From the NCBI GenBank assembly GCA_910585905.1, contig CAJUID010000017.1:1-55363 (forward strand): DNA of 55,363 nucleotides. The letters are read 5' to 3'. The position numbers and the translations under genes are program-made. The stretch comes from an uncultured Lachnospiraceae bacterium (GTDB taxonomy: Bacteria; Bacillota; Clostridia; Lachnospirales; Lachnospiraceae). The notes beneath the pieces are model-generated. The model was not told where the DNA came from, searched no databases, and was given only the letters and a program-made list of their open reading frames with translations. Below are positions 17,396 to 24,650 of the stretch, in pieces. Positions within the stretch are counted from its first letter, which is position 1, and each line of letters starts with the position of its first letter.

Positions 17396-18172
17396 ATGGG
17401 TGATTATGAAGTTTTCAAGAAAAAAATTTTCGAGTTGACCAAGATTGACCTAAACTGTTACAAAGAGCGTCAGATGAAGCGAAGAATTGATTCCCTGATC
17501 AACAAGGCAAAAAAATCAAGTTATGATGAATATGTCGCAGCATTAAAGACAGATAAGGCACTGCTTGAAGAATTTGTGGCATATCTGACCATTAACGTGT
17601 CAGAGTTTTACCGCAATCCAGATCAGTGGCAGCTCTTAGAAAAGCAGATTTTCCCATATCTGTTTGAGCATTTTGGAAATAGTATCAAAATATGGAGTGC
17701 AGCCTGCTCAACAGGGGATGAGCCGTATACATTGGCTATGGTGCTTGGAAAATTTGTTCCATTAAACAAGATTCAGATTGTTGCAACAGATATTGATAAG
17801 CAGGTGCTTGAGAAGGCACAGATCGGTATTTATGATGACAAGAGCTTAAAAGGGCTTCCGGCTGATTTAAAGAGCAAATATTTTAATCAGTTGGATGCAA
17901 AGAGATACCAGATTAAGGATGAGATCAAGAAATGTATAAAATTTAGCCAACACAATCTGTTGAAGGATCCATATCCAGATAACTGTAATTTAATCGTCTG
18001 CCGTAATGTTATGATTTATTTTACGGAGGAAGCAAAGCAGGTTATTTATAAAAAGTTTAATGACTCTCTGAAAAAAGAAGGAATTTTATTTGTGGGGAGT
18101 ACGGAACAGATTATCGCGCCAGGGAAATATAATTTTTCTACACTTCAGTCCTTCTTTTATAAGAAGGACTAA
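17396..18172 (+). CDS. cheR: CheR-type protein-glutamate O-methyltransferase
   Basis: Methylates glutamates of chemoreceptors using SAM. The N-terminal helical CheR domain covers about residues 1-75 with TINVSEFYRNP; the Rossmann domain follows, with ACSTGDEPYTLA binding SAM and VCRNVMIYF near the C-terminus. 258 aa. ATG 17396 follows GGAGAAG. It heads a three-gene signalling set rather than a full che operon; no receptor, cheA, cheW or cheB is in this window. Confidence 0.92.
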   Translation: MGDYEVFKKKIFELTKIDLNCYKERQMKRRIDSLINKAKKSSYDEYVAALKTDKALLEEFVAYLTINVSEFYRNPDQWQLLEKQIFPYLFEHFGNSIKIWSAACSTGDEPYTLAMVLGKFVPLNKIQIVATDIDKQVLEKAQIGIYDDKSLKGLPADLKSKYFNQLDAKRYQIKDEIKKCIKFSQHNLLKDPYPDNCNLIVCRNVMIYFTEEAKQVIYKKFNDSLKKEGILFVGSTEQIIAPGKYNFSTLQSFFYKKD

Positions 18173-18276
18173 GATAGACAGATTATTTTGTTCGTTTGGA
18201 AAATTTGTGCTTCCGCAATGAACAGTTTGTAATCTGTTTAGGCATTTTGCGGGGTGAGCAGAAATGGGGGATTATT

Positions 18277-19137
18277 ATGAGATATAAAGTGTTATTGGTA
18301 GGAGACAATAATACAGTGATTGACACTTTTTTTGTACATATGGATGATGTGTTTGAGGTGCAGACATCCTCTTCCAGATTTGAAGATTTGGTATGTCATG
18401 CGGAGTATTTTAAGCCGGATATTCTGGTTTATTGTATGAATGCAGAGAGCAGGGATGCGATTAGCCGCATGGTTCCAGTGAAAAATGAATTTAACAGGAA
18501 GGATATCGGCCTTGCTATTATTGGGGATAGCAAGGACTGCGGCGAATATGCCAGGATAACGGGCGGGGTGCCTGACCTTGAGATTTTAAAGCCGATTACG
18601 ACAAGGGGAATTAAAGAAAAGCTTATAGACTATTTAAAGGAGGCACAGAAGAGAAAAGAGGAAAAGAAGAAGGCCGATCTTGAGATGGAGGCCAAAAAGC
18701 AGGAGAATGCGGAGAAGCAGAGGAAGGCGGATTCTGAGATTAATGATATTTTGGAATCCCTAGATGATGAAATGCGCAAAAAACATATCCTGGTAGTCGA
18801 TGATGATATTAGGATGTTAAAGGTTATTAAGGAGCACCTGCGCGGCACATATGATGTGGCGACTGCCATAAATGGTAAGCTTGCCCTAAAATTCCTAGAG
18901 ACAAAAAAGACGGATTTGATTTTGTTGGATTATGTGATGCCGGATGAAGATGGCCCTACTGTTTTGAAGAAAATCCACGAAAATCCGGCGACAAAAGATA
19001 TACCAGTGGTTTTCCTGACTGGTATGACGGAAGGGGATAAGATCAGGGAGGCATTGAGTGAGAAGCCTCAAGGTTATCTGCTTAAGCCGATTGCCAGGGA
19101 TAAATTGATCGCAACGATCCAGTCGGTGATTCAATAG
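18277..19137 (+). CDS. Dual receiver-domain response regulator, first receiver degenerate
   Basis: 286 aa. Residues 1-125 look like a receiver fold whose phospho-acceptor position is not aspartate (PDILVYCMN). Residues about 125-165 are a charged K/E-rich coiled linker. Residues 168-286 form an orthodox receiver: ILVVDDD, phospho-acceptor D218 in LILLDYVMP, FLTGM and the LLKPI lysine. There is no DNA-binding output domain. ATG 18277 follows a run of G residues; upstream in-frame sequence to 18196 lacks a start signal. Probably works with the next gene's kinase. Confidence 0.85.
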   Translation: MRYKVLLVGDNNTVIDTFFVHMDDVFEVQTSSSRFEDLVCHAEYFKPDILVYCMNAESRDAISRMVPVKNEFNRKDIGLAIIGDSKDCGEYARITGGVPDLEILKPITTRGIKEKLIDYLKEAQKRKEEKKKADLEMEAKKQENAEKQRKADSEINDILESLDDEMRKKHILVVDDDIRMLKVIKEHLRGTYDVATAINGKLALKFLETKKTDLILLDYVMPDEDGPTVLKKIHENPATKDIPVVFLTGMTEGDKIREALSEKPQGYLLKPIARDKLIATIQSVIQ

Positions 19138-19159
19138 TTTATATTGAGGGGGTGGCAGC

Positions 19160-21838
19160 ATGGATGAAAACTTAAATATTACAGATTTATTGGATGCTGA
19201 TATCTTACAGCGGGTCCAGGATGCTTTTTCCCAGGTATTAGGGACTGCAGCGCTTACAGCCGACCAGAATGGCGTGGCAGTTACGAAAGGCACAAATTTT
19301 TCGGATTTTTGCCAGAAATATACTAGAAAATCCCCAGTTGGGGCTCAGCGCTGTGAGTTGTGTGATAAATATGGTGCGGAGCTTGCATTGGAGGCTGGAA
19401 AGTCTGTAATGTATACCTGCCACGCAGGGCTGGTGGATTTTGCGGCGCCGATTATGGCAAAGAGCCGTCTGTTAGGCTGTTTTATTGGCGGCCAGGTTTT
19501 AATTGGAGAGCCGGATTATGATAAGATTAGAAAATGTGCGGTTGAGTTTGGGATAGACCCGGATGAGTATATTGAGGCCGTCAATAAGGTTCCCCGTGTG
19601 TCAAGGGAGAAGGTGAACAGAGGGGCGGAGTTTTTGTACACAATTTCCAGTGTTCTATCTGACCTTGCATATAGTAAATTTCTTGCACAAAAGGGAAGGA
19701 AGGAAATTGAGAGGGCAGCCAATATGAAATCTGATTTTCTGGCAAATATGAGCCATGAGATCAGGACGCCAATGAATGCTGTTATTGGAATGGCGGAGAT
19801 GGCGCTGAGGGAGGAACTTCCGCCTGCCGCAAGGGAATATATCAATCAAATTAAATCATCCGGCAGGGCACTTCTTACAATTATAAACGATATTTTAGAT
19901 TTTTCTAAAATCGAGTCTGGTAAGATGGATATTGTGAATGTGAAATATGAGCCAATGTCTATTATTAATGATGTGTCTAATATTATTATGACACGTATTG
20001 CGGAGAAGGATGTGGAGCTGATTTTGGATATCACGCCGAATATCCCACATAATATATTAGGAGATAATATTAGAATAAAACAAGTTATTGTAAATCTGGC
20101 GAATAATGCAGTGAAATTTACCCAGACAGGGCAGGTTTTGATCCGCATGGGGTATGAGCGGAAGAATGAGGATGAGATGAAGTTATGTGTCTGGATTGAG
20201 GACACAGGGATTGGCATAAAGAAGAAGGATTTAGGGAAGCTGTTCCAGTCATTTCAGCAGCTTGATAGTAAGCGAAACCGTAATATTGAGGGAACCGGGC
20301 TTGGGCTGGCGATTTCCAAACAGCTTTTACATTTGATGGGCGGTGAGATTGGCGTTACCAGTGAATATGGAAAGGGAAGCCAGTTTTTCTTTGAACTGCC
20401 ACAAAAAATCCTGGATGATACACCAAGCATCCATGTAAAAGAGCATGGAAAAGACTTAGTGGTTGATCTTATGAGCAATACATATATCAACAATCAGTTA
20501 AGGAAAGATAGCCGGGCTTTGGGGGCAGGTTACATTCATCTGGATTCTATGGAGGAACTGGAAAATCTGCAAGATGGAAAAAAAGTTTTTCTTTTTATGG
20601 AGAAAAAGAACTTAACGCCAATGGTGGAGGATTTTCTTAGGGCGCACCGGAAGATTACGGGTGTCCTGCTGGTGGAATTTCATGATAAGGTAGAGTACCA
20701 TATTGATAACCTTTTAATCCTTAAGAAGCCGATTTATGCCTTGAATCTTTCTATGATTTTAAACGATGATGGAAATCATATTATTTTTATGAATAACGAT
20801 GAGGAGGATTTTGATTTTATTGCACCGGATGCCTACGTTTTGATTGTGGATGATAATCTAATCAATTTGACAGTAGCGGAGGGGCTTTTGGAACCGTTGA
20901 AGCTTAAAATAGATACTGCGCTTAGCGGACGGGAAGCAATTGAAAAGATTTCCGAATTTAAATACGATCTGGTTCTGATGGATCATATGATGCCTGAGCT
21001 GGATGGGGTCGAGACAACACATATTATCCGGCGTTTTCATGAAGAATATAATGATGTGCCGATTATTGCCCTGACAGCAAATGCAGTAGATGGGACAAAA
21101 GAGATGTTTATGAAGGAAGGCATGAATGATTTTGTGGCTAAACCGATTGAAATGAGGATATTAGCTTCTAAAATTAAGCAATGGTTAGATCCAGAAAAGG
21201 TGAAAAAGGCACAGTGGGAGACAAGCGTAAATCAGAAACCAAAGAATGAACTGCCGCCAATCGGTGATCTGGATACGGATTTTGCGATGGGGCTTTTGGG
21301 AAGTGAAGAATTATTCTGGAGTGTTTTAAAAGACTATTACCGTGTGATTGAGAAAAAAGCCATTCTTATTAAGGAACTGGAAGAAAAAGAGGACTGGCCT
21401 GCCTACACGATAGAGGCACATGCTTTAAAGAGTGCGTCAAAGCAGATAGGGGCACTTTCCCTGTCTGACAAGGCGGCAGATATGGAGAAAGCTGGGAATG
21501 AGCGCAACAGTGGAAGAATTCATCAGAATACAGATGCTATGCTGGAGCAGTACCGTTCCTATAGTTCGATTTTTGCAGAATATTTCCCAGAAGAGATAGA
21601 GACGGATGAGTTTAAAGAAAATGTGACTTGGGGTATCCTGTCAAAGCTTTTTATAAATATGCGGACAGCTCTTGATAATCTTGATATGGATGAGATGGAG
21701 GAAGTAGCTGCGGAGATGAAAAAATATAAATACAGCGGCGAGGAAAAAGAACTTCTGGAAGAGTTGCTGGATGCTGTAGAAGAATTAGATGTGGATACCT
21801 GCGAAGAAATTATGGAAGAGTGGGAAGGGAAAAATTAG
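19160..21838 (+). CDS. Hybrid sensor histidine kinase with N-terminal PocR domain
   Basis: 892 aa and apparently cytosolic, since no membrane segment is seen. Residues 1-180 form a PocR-type sensory domain with its cysteine cluster (CQKY, RCELCDKYG, YTCHAG). Then HisKA with H199 in MSHEIRTPMNAVIG, HATPase with N-box, DTGIGI and GTGLGLAIS, a degenerate receiver at about 430-540, a full receiver with D608 in VLMDHMMPELDG, and an HPt domain with H754 in EAHALKSASK. All phosphorelay stations are thus in one chain. ATG follows GAGGGGGTGG. PocR domains are thought to sense small organic ligands; the ligand here is unknown. Confidence 0.9.
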   Translation: MDENLNITDLLDADILQRVQDAFSQVLGTAALTADQNGVAVTKGTNFSDFCQKYTRKSPVGAQRCELCDKYGAELALEAGKSVMYTCHAGLVDFAAPIMAKSRLLGCFIGGQVLIGEPDYDKIRKCAVEFGIDPDEYIEAVNKVPRVSREKVNRGAEFLYTISSVLSDLAYSKFLAQKGRKEIERAANMKSDFLANMSHEIRTPMNAVIGMAEMALREELPPAAREYINQIKSSGRALLTIINDILDFSKIESGKMDIVNVKYEPMSIINDVSNIIMTRIAEKDVELILDITPNIPHNILGDNIRIKQVIVNLANNAVKFTQTGQVLIRMGYERKNEDEMKLCVWIEDTGIGIKKKDLGKLFQSFQQLDSKRNRNIEGTGLGLAISKQLLHLMGGEIGVTSEYGKGSQFFFELPQKILDDTPSIHVKEHGKDLVVDLMSNTYINNQLRKDSRALGAGYIHLDSMEELENLQDGKKVFLFMEKKNLTPMVEDFLRAHRKITGVLLVEFHDKVEYHIDNLLILKKPIYALNLSMILNDDGNHIIFMNNDEEDFDFIAPDAYVLIVDDNLINLTVAEGLLEPLKLKIDTALSGREAIEKISEFKYDLVLMDHMMPELDGVETTHIIRRFHEEYNDVPIIALTANAVDGTKEMFMKEGMNDFVAKPIEMRILASKIKQWLDPEKVKKAQWETSVNQKPKNELPPIGDLDTDFAMGLLGSEELFWSVLKDYYRVIEKKAILIKELEEKEDWPAYTIEAHALKSASKQIGALSLSDKAADMEKAGNERNSGRIHQNTDAMLEQYRSYSSIFAEYFPEEIETDEFKENVTWGILSKLFINMRTALDNLDMDEMEEVAAEMKKYKYSGEEKELLEELLDAVEELDVDTCEEIMEEWEGKN

Positions 21839-21856
21839 TTTTGGTGTGTTATATTG

Positions 21857-21908
21857 CCTCTGGTGTTTCATTGCCGTGCGTTTTATAGCGGTATGATGAA
21901 GCGACAGA
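21857..21908 (+). other. Imperfect hairpin after the hybrid kinase
   Basis: CCTCTG pairs with CAGAGG, with TTTCAT/ATGAAG-like pairing inside. The tail is A/T rich rather than a clean T run, so it may be a weak terminator. Confidence 0.4.
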
Positions 21909-21975
21909 GGTATATTTATATTTAGATTTTTATATTTACAGGAAACTATTCGTAACATAGTGGTGTACCAACAAG

Positions 21976-22026
21976 AAACGCTTTAGCGTTTTTGCTAGGG
22001 CACAAGCGGAGTCTGTGCCCTTTTTT
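21976..22026 (+). terminator. Tandem terminator hairpins upstream of pnp
   Basis: First hairpin: AAACGCT/AGCGTTT followed by Ts. Second: AGGGCACA (21997-22004) with TGTGCCCT (22014-22021), then a T run. They insulate pnp from the signalling genes. Confidence 0.85.
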
Positions 22027-22039
22027 AACTCCTTGTGGG

Positions 22040-22083
22040 AACATGAACTATTACTTGCGTGTTGCGGCCGTTCATGTTATAGT
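22040..22083 (+). promoter_or_regulatory. Putative pnp promoter within an inverted repeat
   Basis: TTGCGT (22055-22060) and TATAGT (22078-22083) have 17-base spacing. A perfect 9-bp inverted repeat, AACATGAAC (22040-22048) and GTTCATGTT (22070-22078), straddles the -35 box and reaches the -10 box, so it may be an operator. The remaining leader to 22264 holds no gene; rpsO, often just upstream of pnp, is absent here. Confidence 0.5.
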
Positions 22084-22264
22084 TAATAGAATAGCGTGCA
22101 GACGATTCCCGAGACTTCTGAAAGGCTCATCCAGAATTTTATGCAGTATTTGCCAGAAAGATTTCGGTCTTTAGTCAATAAATGCTGTTTGGGCGGTCTT
22201 TTCAGTTGTTTCGGTTGTATGTCTGCAGTTAGAATATATTGATTGAGAAAGGAGTTAGTAATAC

Positions 22265-24352
22265 ATGGCATTTAAATCATATTCCATGGAGCTTGCGGGA
22301 AGAACCCTGACAGTTGATATCGGCCGGGTTGCAAAGCAGGCAAATGGTGCAGCATTGATGCACTATGGAGATACAACGGTATTATCTACCGCAACCGCAT
22401 CTGAGAAACCGAGGGAGGGGATTGACTTTTTTCCGCTCTCAGTTGAGTTTGAAGAGAAAATGTATTCAGTCGGGAAAATTCCTGGCGGATTTAATAAGAG
22501 GGAGGGGAAGGCATCTGAAAATGCGGTGCTTACGGCACGTGTGATTGACCGCCCAATGCGCCCTCTTTTTCCAAAAGACTACCGCAATGACTGTTCGCTG
22601 AATAATCTGGTGCTCTCGGTAGACCCAGAGTGCAGGCCGGAGCTTGTCGCAATGCTTGGCTCAGCAATTTCAACTAGTATTTCCGATATTCCATTTGATG
22701 GTCCATGTGCGACGACACAGATGGGGCTGGTAAATGGCGAGTATATTATAAATCCAAATCAGGAGCAGTGGGATCATGGTGATTTGCGCCTGACGGTAGC
22801 TTCAACAAGAGAAAAGGTCATTATGATTGAAGCTGGGGCAAATGAGATTCCAGAAGAAAAAATGATCGAGGCAATTTATAAGTGCCATGAGGTGAATCAG
22901 ACTATTATTACATTTATTGATGGTATAGTAGCTGAGATAGGTAAGCCGAAGCATGAGTACACAAGCTGTGCTATACCAGAGGAGATGTTTGAGGCAATTA
23001 AGGAGATTGTGCCTCCGGCAGAGATGGAGGATGCCGTATTCTCTGATGATAAGCAGACAAGGGAAGAAAATGTCCGCGCCGTATCAGAAAAACTTGCGGA
23101 AGCTTTTGCAGAGAAAGAAGATTGGCTTGAGATTCTTGATGAGGCAGTTTATCAGTATCAGAAAAAGACAGTCCGCAAAATGATTTTAAAAGACCACAAA
23201 CGTCCAGATGGCCGTGAGATTACGCAGATACGCCCTCTGGCAGCCGAAGTGGATCTGATTCCTAGGGTGCATGGTTCTGCAATGTTTACCCGTGGGCAGA
23301 CACAGATTTGTACCATTACCACACTTGCACCATTATCAGAGCAGCAGAAGGTGGACGGGCTGGACCCAAATAAGACAAATAAAAGATATATGCATCATTA
23401 TAACTTCCCATCTTATTCAGTTGGCGAGACAAAGCCGAGCAGGGGACCGGGAAGGCGTGAGATTGGGCATGGTGCGCTTGCGGAGCGTGCATTGATTCCG
23501 GTTCTTCCTAGCGAAGAGGAATTCCCATATGCAATTCGTACTGTTTCGGAGACATTTGAGTCAAATGGTTCCACTTCACAGGCAAGTATCTGTGCTTCCA
23601 CTATGTCATTGATGGCAGCTGGGGTACCAATCAGGAAGCCGGTTGCCGGAATTTCTTGCGGTCTTGTGACCGGTGATACTGATGATGATTATCTAGTATT
23701 AACCGATATTCAGGGATTAGAAGATTTCTTTGGCGATATGGACTTTAAGGTAGCAGGGACAGAAGATGGTATTACTGCAATCCAGATGGATATTAAGATT
23801 CATGGGCTGACCAGGCCGATTGTGGAAGAGGCAATCAGGCGCACGAAAGAGGCAAGAATGTTTATTTTAGAGAGCACGATGCTTCCAGCAATCAGCGAGC
23901 CTAGAAAAGAAGTTGGCAAATATGCGCCAAAGATTATCCAGACGCAGATTGATCCTCAGAAGATTGGCGATGTGGTTGGACAGCGCGGAAAGACAATTAA
24001 TACGTTGATTGAGCGCACAAATGTAAAGATTGACATTTCAGATGATGGCGCTGTTTCTATCTGTGGTGAGGATGCTGAGATGATGGCGGAGGCACTTCGC
24101 CTGATTAAGATTATCACGACAGATTACTATGAGGGACAAGTTCTTGAAGGAGAGGTAATCAATATCAAGGAATTTGGCGCATTTATTGAGTTTGCACCGG
24201 GCAAGGAAGGCATGGTTCATATTTCCAAGATTGCGAATGAGAGGATTAACCATGTCGAGGATGTTTTGACATTGGGAGATCATGTTAAGGTGGTTTGCCT
24301 TGGCAAGGATAAAATGGGCAGAATGAGCTTTAGCATTAAGGATGCAAAGTAA
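22265..24352 (+). CDS. pnp: Polyribonucleotide nucleotidyltransferase (PNPase)
   Basis: 3'-5' phosphorolytic exoribonuclease. Two RNase PH domains (about 1-225 and 310-540) flank the helical linker; the second has FTRGQTQ and GDMDFKVAGTEDGITAIQMDIK. A KH domain (IGDVVGQRGKTIN) and an S1 domain (INIKEFGAFIEFAPGKEGMV) end the 695-aa chain. Complete. ATG 22265 follows AAAGGAG. Confidence 0.98.
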   Translation: MAFKSYSMELAGRTLTVDIGRVAKQANGAALMHYGDTTVLSTATASEKPREGIDFFPLSVEFEEKMYSVGKIPGGFNKREGKASENAVLTARVIDRPMRPLFPKDYRNDCSLNNLVLSVDPECRPELVAMLGSAISTSISDIPFDGPCATTQMGLVNGEYIINPNQEQWDHGDLRLTVASTREKVIMIEAGANEIPEEKMIEAIYKCHEVNQTIITFIDGIVAEIGKPKHEYTSCAIPEEMFEAIKEIVPPAEMEDAVFSDDKQTREENVRAVSEKLAEAFAEKEDWLEILDEAVYQYQKKTVRKMILKDHKRPDGREITQIRPLAAEVDLIPRVHGSAMFTRGQTQICTITTLAPLSEQQKVDGLDPNKTNKRYMHHYNFPSYSVGETKPSRGPGRREIGHGALAERALIPVLPSEEEFPYAIRTVSETFESNGSTSQASICASTMSLMAAGVPIRKPVAGISCGLVTGDTDDDYLVLTDIQGLEDFFGDMDFKVAGTEDGITAIQMDIKIHGLTRPIVEEAIRRTKEARMFILESTMLPAISEPRKEVGKYAPKIIQTQIDPQKIGDVVGQRGKTINTLIERTNVKIDISDDGAVSICGEDAEMMAEALRLIKIITTDYYEGQVLEGEVINIKEFGAFIEFAPGKEGMVHISKIANERINHVEDVLTLGDHVKVVCLGKDKMGRMSFSIKDAK

Positions 24353-24402
24353 TATGTAAATATCTTAATGTGATTATTCATATCCAACAATAGAAAAAAG
24401 AT

Positions 24403-24442
24403 ACCAGAATCATATGCGAGAGCACAATGATTCTGGTTTTTT
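24403..24442 (+). terminator. Intrinsic terminator after pnp
   Basis: Perfect 11-bp stem ACCAGAATCAT/ATGATTCTGGT with 13-base loop and six Ts. Confidence 0.93.
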
Positions 24443-24505
24443 CGGTAATGGAAAGTGGGTAACAACATTTGTATGCTAATTTATACAGGAATGGAAAATA
24501 AATGC

Positions 24506-24554
24506 TTTTCAGAAAGGGCAGTACATGGTATTATATTATTATGGACTGCCCTTT
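24506..24554 (+). promoter_or_regulatory. Putative promoter of the HD-GYP gene with a 10-bp inverted repeat over the -10 box
   Basis: TTTTCA (24506-24511) and TATTAT (24529-24534) are 17 bases apart. AAAGGGCAGT (24513-24522) and ACTGCCCTTT (24545-24554) form a perfect inverted repeat with the -10 box in the gap. This could be a repressor operator; as RNA it could also fold into a weak terminator. Confidence 0.4.
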
Positions 24555-24650
24555 TGGTTTGAGGGAAATTTGCCCAAAATTTTTTGGTGCAGGCAGTCTT
24601 CTGGTTGGCAACTTTGCGACAGAGAAATGAAAAAGCAAAATGGAGAAAGT

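Noticed and set aside
21992..22174. 60-aa open frame upstream of pnp, checked as possible rpsO
   Set aside because: Sequence has no S15 features and it covers the terminator and promoter.
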